The notes under the pieces are model-generated. The model was not told where the DNA came from, did not search any database, and saw nothing but the letters and a program-made list of their open reading frames with translations. The translations under genes were made by a program, and so were the position numbers. Positions 15,180 through 20,592 of a stretch of 21,379 nt of DNA are shown here, piece after piece. Position 1 is the stretch's first letter, and each line of letters begins with the position of its first letter. The stretch is from a virus, in the IMG/VR virus record IMGVR_UViG_3300025151_000363, positions 1 through 21,379 of that record. One strand, written 5' to 3'.

Positions 15180-15692
15180 TCACATTTCTTGAATCCAGCC
15201 GGCGACCTGCTGAATATACCGCTCGACCGTGTAATAAACGTAATTACTCGATTGTTCGGATAGTCGGTGAATATCTTTCAACTCTATTTTTTGCCACGCG
15301 TCCCACCATGAATGCTCGAAATAAAAATTATCGGTCGCCCCGTACCCGTCGAATTCCGCGACGATCTTAACCGCTGGGCCGCCCCCCGCTAAAATAATAC
15401 GCGCCTCGACGCCAGCGTCCGACGCGTGCCAATTTTCTGGATCAGTAGACCAACAGGAACGGTACTCCACACCATGATGGTGATCGTCCCAATTCCATTT
15501 ATTAAACTCGTCTAAATCCGAATCTTTAAACGCGCCTTTATAAGTGGCCTCTTCTAATTGCCAATGCTGATCGGTGACCTCAACAACCCGGCGAATGCAC
15601 GCCCAGACAGTATTTTCTTGATCGCCAAATGCGCTTAATTCTGAAATAGCTATATCGTGAACGCTGCGAGCGTCGTTAGAAATTAATTCCAT
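15180..15692 (-). CDS. Unknown acidic protein behind the 47-bp repeated leader (170 aa)
   Basis: I do not recognise a family. The start is ATG 15692 (MELISNDARS). An in-frame extension to 15758 would translate the repeated leader and promoter, so it is rejected. The protein is Trp/Asp/His-rich (NKWNWDDHHHGVEYRSCWST near 79-98) with a hydrophobic strand AVKIVAEFDGYGATDNFYFE near 120-139 and a helical C-terminus. The EFDGYGAT part resembles IEVDGYSHT at the end of the neighbouring 76-aa protein, a hint of distant paralogy. It has its own promoter, leader and terminator. A marine-phage early or accessory role is possible but unproven. Confidence 0.72.
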   Translation of the reverse strand: MELISNDARSVHDIAISELSAFGDQENTVWACIRRVVEVTDQHWQLEEATYKGAFKDSDLDEFNKWNWDDHHHGVEYRSCWSTDPENWHASDAGVEARIILAGGGPAVKIVAEFDGYGATDNFYFEHSWWDAWQKIELKDIHRLSEQSSNYVYYTVERYIQQVAGWIQEM

Positions 15693-15734
15693 TTTTCGTT
15701 TTCCTATTAGTGCGCCCCGGTATGGGACGTTGCG
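15688..15734 (-). repeat. 47-bp direct repeat, leader copy 1
   Basis: All 47 bases are identical to 16030-16076. On the minus strand it runs from the predicted transcription start through a hairpin (CGTCCC, ATACC loop, GGGGCG) and TAGGAAAAC to the start codon (AAAATGGA). So both genes share the same 5' untranslated region. Confidence 0.95.
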
Positions 15735-15737
15735 TTG

Positions 15738-15764
15738 ATTGTATCGAATTGCGCGCATAAAAAA
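15738..15764 (-). promoter_or_regulatory. Candidate promoter for the 170-aa gene
   Basis: Minus strand TACAAT (15743-15738) is a good -10, three bases before leader copy 1. A T run (part of the preceding terminator) lies 15 nt upstream and replaces a -35. The layout equals that of the promoter before leader copy 2. Confidence 0.55.
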
Positions 15765-15781
15765 AGGCCCGCAGCGGGGCC
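15759..15781 (-). terminator. Intrinsic terminator after the 76-aa gene
   Basis: The minus strand reads GGCCC, a short loop, GGGCC and seven T. It follows the stop at 15804 by 22 nt. Its T run lies just upstream of the next gene's -10. Confidence 0.82.
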
Positions 15782-15803
15782 TTAATTCGTGCCGATTTGA
15801 CGT

Positions 15804-16034
15804 TTAGGTGTGAGAGTACCCGTCGACTTCTATGCCGATCGTCATACCGGGCACAGTCGCCAATAAACAATTATCCAGATATTCGAGCTGGATAACGTCG
15901 CGCTTGATCCAATCCATAAAACCAACGTTTTTAAAATCGCCGTGTTCGCTATCGCGCACGTGCCGCTCGAAAATTCGAACAAGGGCGGTCGATTGTTCTT
16001 TTGTTGCGGTTTCTAATAAATCTAATAAATCCAT
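15804..16034 (-). CDS. Unknown small acidic protein behind the 47-bp repeated leader (76 aa)
   Basis: The start is ATG 16034 (MDLLDLLETATKEQST), at the end of leader copy 2. A longer reading frame to 16175 would translate through a terminator and promoter and is rejected. The N-terminal half is helical. The C-terminal part (IKRDVIQLEYLDNCLLATVP, then GIEVDGYSHT) looks like two or three strands and resembles the EY-C-...-E-x-DGY pattern of the 170-aa neighbour. No known family was recognised. It is flanked by terminators on both sides, so it is a single-gene transcript. Confidence 0.68.
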   Translation of the reverse strand: MDLLDLLETATKEQSTALVRIFERHVRDSEHGDFKNVGFMDWIKRDVIQLEYLDNCLLATVPGMTIGIEVDGYSHT

Positions 16035-16076
16035 TTTTCGTTTTCCTATTAGTGCGCCCCGGTATGGGACGTTGCG
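16030..16076 (-). repeat. 47-bp direct repeat, leader copy 2
   Basis: All 47 bases are identical to 15688-15734, with the same distance (three bases) from the -10 box on one side and the start codon on the other. Bases outside the repeat differ at once, so identity is limited to the leader. Confidence 0.95.
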
Positions 16077-16079
16077 AGG

Positions 16080-16106
16080 AGTATAGGAGTTGACGCAGAC
16101 AAAAAA
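16080..16106 (-). promoter_or_regulatory. Candidate promoter for the 76-aa gene
   Basis: Minus strand TATACT (16085-16080) is a near-consensus -10. As in the neighbouring promoter, a T run ends 15 nt upstream and the repeated leader starts three bases downstream. Confidence 0.58.
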
Positions 16107-16125
16107 AAGGCCCCGGAATGGGGCC
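16101..16125 (-). terminator. Intrinsic terminator after the DUF932 gene
   Basis: The minus strand reads GGCCCC, an ATTCC loop, GGGGCC and eight T. It begins 22 nt after the stop at 16148. Confidence 0.9.
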
Positions 16126-16147
16126 TTATGTTGGTGGGTGCGTAGAT

Positions 16148-17263
16148 CTACGCAGCGCGGGCTATCGTTTCCCACTGGTTAGCAGGCAAGTCCAAAACGG
16201 CGCGGCCGTTCCCGTACCATTCATCGACGTTATCCGCCGGGACAGTATGGGCGACTGCAGTTACCGCGTTAACAATGGTCGCGCGCGAGATCGGCTTGTT
16301 GGTGTACCCCGGCTGCTGAATGGTTTGCATCAAGCCCGCGAGAATGTCGCCGCTGGATTTTTTCGGCAGGCTTAACACTTTCACGACGCTATCAACGACG
16401 GCCGTAGGATTCGCTAAACCATTCTCGACGATATCACCATGCGCGATTCGGAATTTTTCAAGGGCCTCGTCGAAACTATCGCGGCTGGTGTACCCGGCGA
16501 CAACATCGCGCAATTTCAACTGCAGCGCGTGATTATCCGCATCCTTAGCTTCGCTTGTGAGTAAGGACCAATCTTCGGTCCCCCGGGCGCTTGTGACGTG
16601 CGTATGGCGGCTTTTTCGTTGGCTTTGCATGCCGTTCAAACAAGCCAACGTCCAAATAAGCTGCATAACCTCAACGCTACCCATGCCTACTTCACTATTC
16701 CGAAGCATGATCCCGTTCGCCATATGATCACCTAGTGCCGGCTCGCCTACTTGAGTTAACGATTTTAGGCGCATGTATAAACGCTCGTCGGTAACGGTGC
16801 CGTTGACGATCTGCCAGTTGGCCTCGCTTTCCATTAGCTGCGGAAGCGCGGCCTCGACTAAATCGACGTTATCAAACGTTTTAAATTTGTCGCTAACGAT
16901 CGCGCGAACTAACGGCTGATCACCGTCAAACGTGCGCAACATTTTGGATTTAGGCTCGTTAACCAGAATTTTATTAATTAGGTTATCGAATTCCGGCGCG
17001 TAGTTTTCATTGTCGCGCAAACGTCGCGCCGTTCTAACGTCAATGTCGCAATTGCTGGCCAATTGTTGGAATGCAACCTCATTGGTTTGGAATTCCATCG
17101 TTGGCATACCCCGGTTAGCTTCTAGCACTATGTTGGTGTTGCCGTCGACAGTTTGTACCTGTAACGCATCGGTCGGCGCTACATAGTCTACTTTGCGCGC
17201 GGCCTCGGCTTGGATTTTTTCCAAAATGCTCTGCAATGTGCCTTTTTCGTTTTCGATGTTCAT
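16148..17263 (-). CDS. DUF932 phage/plasmid protein (371 aa)
   Basis: The sequence pattern is that of DUF932 (phage/plasmid-like, TIGR03299 type). MEFQTNEVAFQQLASNCDID (near 76-95) precedes ARRLRDNENYAPEFDNLINK. PLVRAIVSDKFKTFDNVDLV lies near 128-147, then YMRLKSLTQV, GIMLRNSEVGMGSVEVMQLI, and a conserved Cys in WTLACLNGM. These proteins occur in many phages and plasmids near replication or recombination genes. Their reaction is not established and no catalytic motif is clear. AAGG lies ten bases before ATG 17263. It is separated from the GP88 gene by a 100-bp gap with a palindrome and is closed by its own terminator. Confidence 0.82.
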   Translation of the reverse strand: MNIENEKGTLQSILEKIQAEAARKVDYVAPTDALQVQTVDGNTNIVLEANRGMPTMEFQTNEVAFQQLASNCDIDVRTARRLRDNENYAPEFDNLINKILVNEPKSKMLRTFDGDQPLVRAIVSDKFKTFDNVDLVEAALPQLMESEANWQIVNGTVTDERLYMRLKSLTQVGEPALGDHMANGIMLRNSEVGMGSVEVMQLIWTLACLNGMQSQRKSRHTHVTSARGTEDWSLLTSEAKDADNHALQLKLRDVVAGYTSRDSFDEALEKFRIAHGDIVENGLANPTAVVDSVVKVLSLPKKSSGDILAGLMQTIQQPGYTNKPISRATIVNAVTAVAHTVPADNVDEWYGNGRAVLDLPANQWETIARAA

Positions 17264-17283
17264 ATCACTTTTACCTTATTGTT

Positions 17284-17330
17284 GGCCCAGCGGCGGGGCC
17301 TTAATTAATACCGCATGCGAATAATCGCAT
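17284..17330 (-). promoter_or_regulatory. Hairpin and palindrome in the DUF932 leader
   Basis: ATGCGA-ATAA-TCGCAT at 17315-17330 is a perfect six-bp-arm palindrome. GGCCC/GGGCC at 17284-17300 forms a hairpin without a T run. TATTAA between them may be a -10, though no good -35 is seen. The palindrome could be an operator, or the hairpin a weak terminator for the GP88 gene. Confidence 0.4.
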
Positions 17331-17363
17331 ACTGGTAGTTAACTGCAACCGATTTTTAAAAGT

Positions 17364-18092
17364 TTACGCGGCGACGCGCGCTATCAATTTGGTATTGACC
17401 ACAAAGCCGGTTGTGTCGTTTTTAGCGGGGCCTTTCGCTTTCAAGCCAATGACTACAGGCCCGGCTAATGCGTTCAATATGTCCGATCGGTCGCCGTCAA
17501 TAACCGGCCGCCCCCGGTACTCGGCCGGGAATCCATTTTTAAAAACTACGGCAATCGGCGCGGCGGTTTCTTCGGCAGCTTTCACTTGTTTCGCATACTG
17601 CGGCCGGTCGCTGTAGCTGAATATCAAATGGTAGTTTGCAGGCGTTTTGCCGAGTCGTTTAGCAAGCTTGGTGTAATCTAAAAAGAAAAGCTCCGGGAAT
17701 GCTTGCGGTATGCCGTGCCGCTCCCACTGAATATCCGACAATACATTTAACCGCACGACGCCCTGCACGCCCTGCTTGCGGCATAGTTTTAAAAAATTGG
17801 TTAGTTCCCGGCGTAACTGATCCAAAAAGCCGGCTTGGTCGGCTTGCCAAAAATCAGTCTTAGCTTGCCGGGCCTTATTGATAGATTCGAACACGGCCGC
17901 CATGCCCGCCTCTTTTAAGCAGGGTTTCATACAGCCGGCGGCTTTGCTACCGGGGCAAAGCGTATCGTTCGGTAACAGGCTTAACGACGCCAGCCGCACG
18001 GGGCCTAAGCTAGTCTCAAACGCGGCTGTTTTCGCTACTTTCGTGTTGCCGTTAGTCGGGTCAGTGTCTAAAAGTTTCTTTATCGTTGTCAT
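17364..18092 (-). CDS. GP88-family phage protein (242 aa)
   Basis: It matches the phage gene product 88 family as I know it. A Cys cluster lies at 46, 54 and 58 (C-x7-C-x3-C, in LCPGSKAAGCMKPC). RLNVLSDIQWERHGIPQAFP follows near 112-131, then FLDYTKLAKRLGKTPANYHL and IFSYSDRP, with a C-terminal domain containing VINGD-like RPVIDGDRSD. The cysteines suggest a metal or Fe-S site. The biochemical role of the family is not known to me. ATG 18092 is chosen over GTG 18101 because GAGAG sits eight bases away. The start overlaps the end of the small gene upstream by 32 nt, and DUF932 follows. Confidence 0.82.
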   Translation of the reverse strand: MTTIKKLLDTDPTNGNTKVAKTAAFETSLGPVRLASLSLLPNDTLCPGSKAAGCMKPCLKEAGMAAVFESINKARQAKTDFWQADQAGFLDQLRRELTNFLKLCRKQGVQGVVRLNVLSDIQWERHGIPQAFPELFFLDYTKLAKRLGKTPANYHLIFSYSDRPQYAKQVKAAEETAAPIAVVFKNGFPAEYRGRPVIDGDRSDILNALAGPVVIGLKAKGPAKNDTTGFVVNTKLIARVAA

Positions 18093-18258
18093 GGTTCGCA
18101 CTCTCTTTTATAGGTGTATGCGAATCATCATATATAACGGCGTCCCGATCAACTGTATTTTTTGCGCGCTCATATTCGCGCATCCGCTCCCGTAACCGAT
18201 CGTCTACTTCGGGCGGCCGATCAAACCAACTTATAATTTTCATCAATAACCAAGTCAT
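18061..18258 (-). CDS. Hypothetical small charged protein at the head of the minus-strand genes (65 aa)
   Basis: The protein starts MTWLLMKIISWFDRPPEVDD, a short hydrophobic stretch, then a charged helix (RLRERMREYERAKNTVDRDA) and a polar tail. No family is recognised. It overlaps the GP88 start by 32 nt, which would allow coupling. A perfect TTGACA lies 32 nt upstream (18295-18290), but the matching -10 is poor and no clear ribosome binding site is seen. Coding status is therefore moderate. Confidence 0.45.
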   Translation of the reverse strand: MTWLLMKIISWFDRPPEVDDRLRERMREYERAKNTVDRDAVIYDDSHTPIKESANHDNDKETFRH

Positions 18259-18622
18259 ACCCGAACGCTAACACTATGCGATCGTCCGGTGTCAATAGGA
18301 TATCCCATATTTATTAATCGCCCTTCTGTTATAGACTTTTCCAGCCATTTTTATTTTTTTTCAAAAACTTTTTTTTCAAACGCCTATAACACACAGTCCC
18401 TTTTTTCTAAAACTGTCCCACCACTGCAAAACAGTGGTACGGGTAGTGGTACGCCTGAAACCCTTTTGCGACAAGGGCTAGAGCCGATCTGTACCGCCGT
18501 ACCGCCTGTACCGCCATTTTGAAAATTTATTTTTTTTTCAAAAAGTAATTTGCTCCAAAAACTCTATATATAAAGCCGTTTTTTGTCCCCCGGGCCGTGA
18601 CCCGTGCTACTTGAGGTATCAC
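18259..18622. other. AT-rich divergent intergenic region with GTACC iterons, candidate origin
   Basis: There is no gene here. T-rich tracts flank a repeat cluster. GTACCGCC occurs three times at 18491-18515. Its core recurs inverted as AGTGGTACG at 18433 and 18445. A seven-bp-arm hairpin (ACCACTG/CAGTGGT) lies at 18420-18438 and CCCTT/AAGGG at 18461-18477. CCCATATT lies at 18304. TATATATAAA lies at about 18564. The region sits where minus- and plus-strand genes diverge. An origin or a control region fits; no initiator gene in the window supports either. Confidence 0.5.
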
Positions 18623-18651
18623 TTGTTACCTTTCGTAACACTCCATATAAG
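18623..18651 (+). promoter_or_regulatory. Plus-strand promoter overlapped by a palindromic operator candidate
   Basis: TTGTTA (18623-18628), a 17-nt spacer and TATAAG (18646-18651) form a near-consensus sigma-70-type promoter. TGTTAC-CTTTC-GTAACA at 18624-18640 is a perfect inverted repeat covering the -35 and spacer, the usual place for a repressor. CCCATATT and CCCATGTT follow at 18656 and 18707. The leader to ATG 18790 is about 130 nt and contains a hairpin AAGCAG/CTGCTT at 18740-18760. Confidence 0.6.
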
Positions 18652-18789
18652 ATCTCCCATATTTCTTCACCAACAGTCCATTATCTCTCCACCATATGCG
18701 ATGTCTCCCATGTTAAAATATAGGGACGCCTAAAAATCCAAGCAGCGTGGCGGACTGCTTTGTTCATTAACAACGAAAGGAGGTTCACC

Positions 18790-19104
18790 ATGTGTGAAGA
18801 CCAAACCGTGGACGGCAGCGGCCGGCCCGTTATGAAAAGTCTCGAAGATATAAATGATTATATCGAGAAAAACTTTCCTGACGGCTTGAAGGTTAAACGA
18901 AAGACCGATTTCTTTGAGGGCGGCGCTTTCATTGGTTTCAACCTGTGTCGATATGCCTACACCGATCTATTGGCTGCGGAGTGTCACGCGATGCGAGACG
19001 CCCTTCGAGGCCGAATAGGTTACTCGTACGGCTGCCCATTCGAACCCCATGTGAAAACGCGTAGGGATGAAGATGGCGAGTGGTACGAAGTCTACACCGG
19101 GTAG
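18790..19104 (+). CDS. Unknown small protein, first gene of the plus-strand block (104 aa)
   Basis: No family is recognised. ATG 18790 is fixed by a full AAAGGAGG six bases upstream, the strongest ribosome binding site in the window. The in-frame TTG at 18760 is rejected. The protein has four Cys (residues 2, 47, 59 and 76), an acidic helix (SLEDINDYIEKNFPDGLKVK) and an aromatic centre (FFEGGAFIGFNLCRYAYTDL). Its position behind a promoter with an operator-like palindrome suggests an early gene. A GGGGGC-TTCG-GCCCCC hairpin follows the stop. Confidence 0.75.
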   Translation: MCEDQTVDGSGRPVMKSLEDINDYIEKNFPDGLKVKRKTDFFEGGAFIGFNLCRYAYTDLLAAECHAMRDALRGRIGYSYGCPFEPHVKTRRDEDGEWYEVYTG

Positions 19105-19120
19105 ATACCCTCAACACATA

Positions 19121-19145
19121 GGGGGCTTCGGCCCCCAAACTTTTT
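19121..19145 (+). terminator. UUCG-tetraloop hairpin, probable weak terminator
   Basis: GGGGGC-TTCG-GCCCCC is followed by AAAC and five T. The stem is very stable, but the T run is displaced by four bases, so partial read-through into the next gene is likely. Confidence 0.65.
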
Positions 19146-19159
19146 AAGGAAAATGTGAA

Positions 19160-19495
19160 ATGAAGAAAGGCGAAAGAGTCGTCTATGAGTGGTGGCTTTG
19201 GACAGACTGTAAAGACCATGACGATCGCTCTGGTGATTTCGATGCAAGCGAAACGTATGCGCAAGCAGCGCGGCATTGTGATGCAGCAGAAGGCGATTTT
19301 ATTGAACTCACCCGGTCTGTCTGGTGTAAGGACAACGGTCTGTTAGACCGGTTGTTTGCCACTGTAGAAGACGAAACGCTGCCTGAGTGCTATGACGGAT
19401 CGACCGTCAAGATAGCCAAAAAACTCCACGCAGAAATAAAGGCGGCGCACAAAGAAGAACGCGTACCTTGGTTAGAGGACTTTTTTAAACTGTAA
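19160..19495 (+). CDS. Unknown acidic protein (111 aa)
   Basis: No family is recognised. The protein begins MKKGERVVYEWWLWTDCKDH, is Asp/Glu-rich, and has a helical C-terminus (VKIAKKLHAEIKAAHKEERV). Four Cys and several Trp are present; there is no signal peptide or membrane segment. AAGGA lies ten bases before ATG 19160. Hairpins lie on both sides, so it may be a separate or attenuated transcript within the early block. Confidence 0.72.
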   Translation: MKKGERVVYEWWLWTDCKDHDDRSGDFDASETYAQAARHCDAAEGDFIELTRSVWCKDNGLLDRLFATVEDETLPECYDGSTVKIAKKLHAEIKAAHKEERVPWLEDFFKL

Positions 19496-19507
19496 ACACA
19501 ACCAACC

Positions 19508-19523
19508 GGGGGCTTTGGCCCCC
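19508..19523 (+). terminator. UUUG-tetraloop hairpin between early genes
   Basis: GGGGGC-TTTG-GCCCCC is the sister of the hairpin at 19121. It is followed by ATAAATTTAGG without a proper T run, so processing or mRNA stability is at least as likely as termination. Confidence 0.5.
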
Positions 19524-19542
19524 ATAAATTTAGGAGAAGTGA

Positions 19543-19755
19543 ATGACAGAAGATTGGAAAAAAAGTTTGCCAGAGGACGTCACCGTGAATGACGGCTGGC
19601 TGACTTTCAAAGGCGAGAAGATGCGGATCAACCCAACCAACCCAGAGCAGGTTGAAGTGTACAGCCCCAGTGGCTTCCGGGTCATGGCTCTTGGATCGTT
19701 ACCGATGGGGCCGATGTACTGGCTCAAGATGCTCGACGACGAGCAGGAGAAGTGA
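19543..19755 (+). CDS. Unknown small protein (70 aa)
   Basis: The protein is short with a strand-rich centre (VTVNDGWLTFKGEKMRINPT, then QVEVYSPSGFRVMALGSLPM) and an acidic end. No family is recognised. AGGAGAAGTGAATG surrounds the start; the same string surrounds the next gene's start. It ends with TGA directly followed by the ATG of the next gene, so both are probably translated from one mRNA. Confidence 0.7.
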   Translation: MTEDWKKSLPEDVTVNDGWLTFKGEKMRINPTNPEQVEVYSPSGFRVMALGSLPMGPMYWLKMLDDEQEK

Positions 19756-19965
19756 ATGAAACTGTACCTAGCAAGGTTTAAGCACAACGAAGGGGCCGAG
19801 AGCTTCGTGATGGTTTTCCCAACCGCGAAGGAACGCGCACAGTACGTTAAACGCGACGAAGATCTTGGTCGCGGCTACGAAGTAGAAAAACATACGTGTG
19901 AGTTCCCGGCGACCAAAGAAGGCATCGTGGAGTTTTTTAATCGCCATGCGTGGCATTGGCAGTAA
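19756..19965 (+). CDS. Unknown small protein (69 aa)
   Basis: The protein starts MKLYLARFKHNEGAESFVMV and reads like a small alpha/beta protein: two N-terminal strands, a helix (AKERAQYVKRDEDLG), a strand and a C-terminal helix ending HAWHWQ. No known family. Its ATG abuts the previous stop, and AGGAG is in the previous gene's last codons. A strong tetraloop terminator starts at its stop codon, ending this sub-operon just before the convergent minus-strand gene. Confidence 0.7.
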   Translation: MKLYLARFKHNEGAESFVMVFPTAKERAQYVKRDEDLGRGYEVEKHTCEFPATKEGIVEFFNRHAWHWQ

Positions 19966-19987
19966 GGGGCTTCGGCCCCTTTTTTTT
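19964..19987 (+). terminator. Strong intrinsic terminator with UUCG loop
   Basis: AAGGGGC-TTCG-GCCCC is followed by nine T on the plus strand. It starts in the TAA of the upstream gene, and its T run reaches the stop codon of the convergent minus-strand gene. On the minus strand there is no T run. Confidence 0.9.
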
Positions 19988-20258
19988 AATCTTTCCACGG
20001 ATACTCTGGGAACCGATCCCGCATATGACCGTCGAGATAGTCGTAGTAAAGCTGCTCCTCTGGATCTAAACCCATGTTTATCGCTTCGGAATGTAAACCA
20101 AAGGCCGCCATCGTCATCGTCTTATCCTGCTCGCTGCCGCCGCCAAACCAGCGGTTACGCCGATGCCACCTACTAGGCCTGCTCCACGGCATAGGCCCGG
20201 TTTTAAAACTGATCCACCGATACTTAATCGCCCACCACTTATGCTTAATCCAACTCAT
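19986..20258 (-). CDS. Stand-alone scaffold-domain mini-protein (90 aa)
   Basis: Residues 35-84 (NRWFGGGSEQD, then MTMAAFGLHSEAI, YYDYLDGHMRDRFPEYP) match residues 196-245 of the scaffold in the same genome: N-x-WFG, D-x-x-MT-x-AAFG-x-H, E-x-I, YYD-x-LD-x-x-MR-x-x-FP. That is roughly half identity over about 50 residues by eye. The N-terminal 34 residues are unrelated, very basic and Trp-rich (MSWIKHKWWAIKYRWISF). ATG 20258 is favoured over TTG 20261 because AGGAG is six bases away. The gene is alone on the minus strand within a plus-strand block and has its own promoter-like sequence. It may regulate or mimic scaffold; the function is unproven. Confidence 0.85.
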   Translation of the reverse strand: MSWIKHKWWAIKYRWISFKTGPMPWSRPSRWHRRNRWFGGGSEQDKTMTMAAFGLHSEAINMGLDPEEQLYYDYLDGHMRDRFPEYPWKD

Positions 20259-20284
20259 CAACTTCTCCTGATCCGAGAGCCAAG

Positions 20285-20311
20285 AGTATAGGGGCTTGCA
20301 TTGGTATGCAA
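20285..20311 (-). promoter_or_regulatory. Promoter and palindrome before the scaffold-domain gene
   Basis: Minus strand TATACT (20290-20285) is a near-consensus -10. TTGCAT (20311-20306) lies 15 nt upstream. TTGCAT-TGGT-ATGCAA at 20296-20311 is a perfect palindrome covering this -35, so it may be an operator. On the plus strand only a weak -10 (TACTCT, 20319) is spaced from it. Confidence 0.5.
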
Positions 20312-20349
20312 CATCCTTTACTCTCGCTTACCCATTTACGGAGAATGTG

Positions 20350-20592
20350 ATGAAAGTTCGAGTAAACCCTTACCTGCGCGACTGCCTTGTGTACCGCGCG
20401 ACGCTGCGCGATCTAGCGCGAACCAAAGACCCGGATCAACGGGAGTATTTGCAAGGTGCCTTGGAGCAACTGGCCGAGGTGATCGGCGTTGAGCAGGCGC
20501 ACGCGATTACGGATCTTGAGATCGCAAAGCAAGAAAGCGAACGCGAAGAAATCCAAGCAAAAATCGACGCAATAGAGGAAAGAACCAAATGA
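20350..20592 (+). CDS. Unknown small helical protein (80 aa)
   Basis: The start is ATG 20350, with GGAG seven bases upstream; an in-frame extension to 20296 would translate the palindrome and is rejected. The protein is helical throughout: RDCLVYRATLRDLARTKDPD, then a coiled-coil-like C-terminus (LEIAKQESEREEIQAKIDAI). No family is recognised. It is the first of five genes linked by ATGA overlaps. Confidence 0.72.
   Translation: MKVRVNPYLRDCLVYRATLRDLARTKDPDQREYLQGALEQLAEVIGVEQAHAITDLEIAKQESEREEIQAKIDAIEERTK

Noticed and set aside
15693-16175. N-terminal extensions of the 170-aa and 76-aa proteins (to 15758 and 16175)
   Set aside because: Both would translate the repeated leader, and the second also a terminator; starts at 15692 and 16034 fit the promoter geometry.
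18290-18295. Perfect TTGACA on the minus strand as a full promoter for 18061-18258
   Set aside because: No acceptable -10 lies 16-18 nt downstream, and the predicted start would fall at the ATG itself; kept only as a remark.
18289-18522. 77-aa plus-strand frame in the divergent region
   Set aside because: It crosses T tracts, iterons and hairpins, the product is Phe/Ser/Pro-rich, and it has no ribosome binding site.
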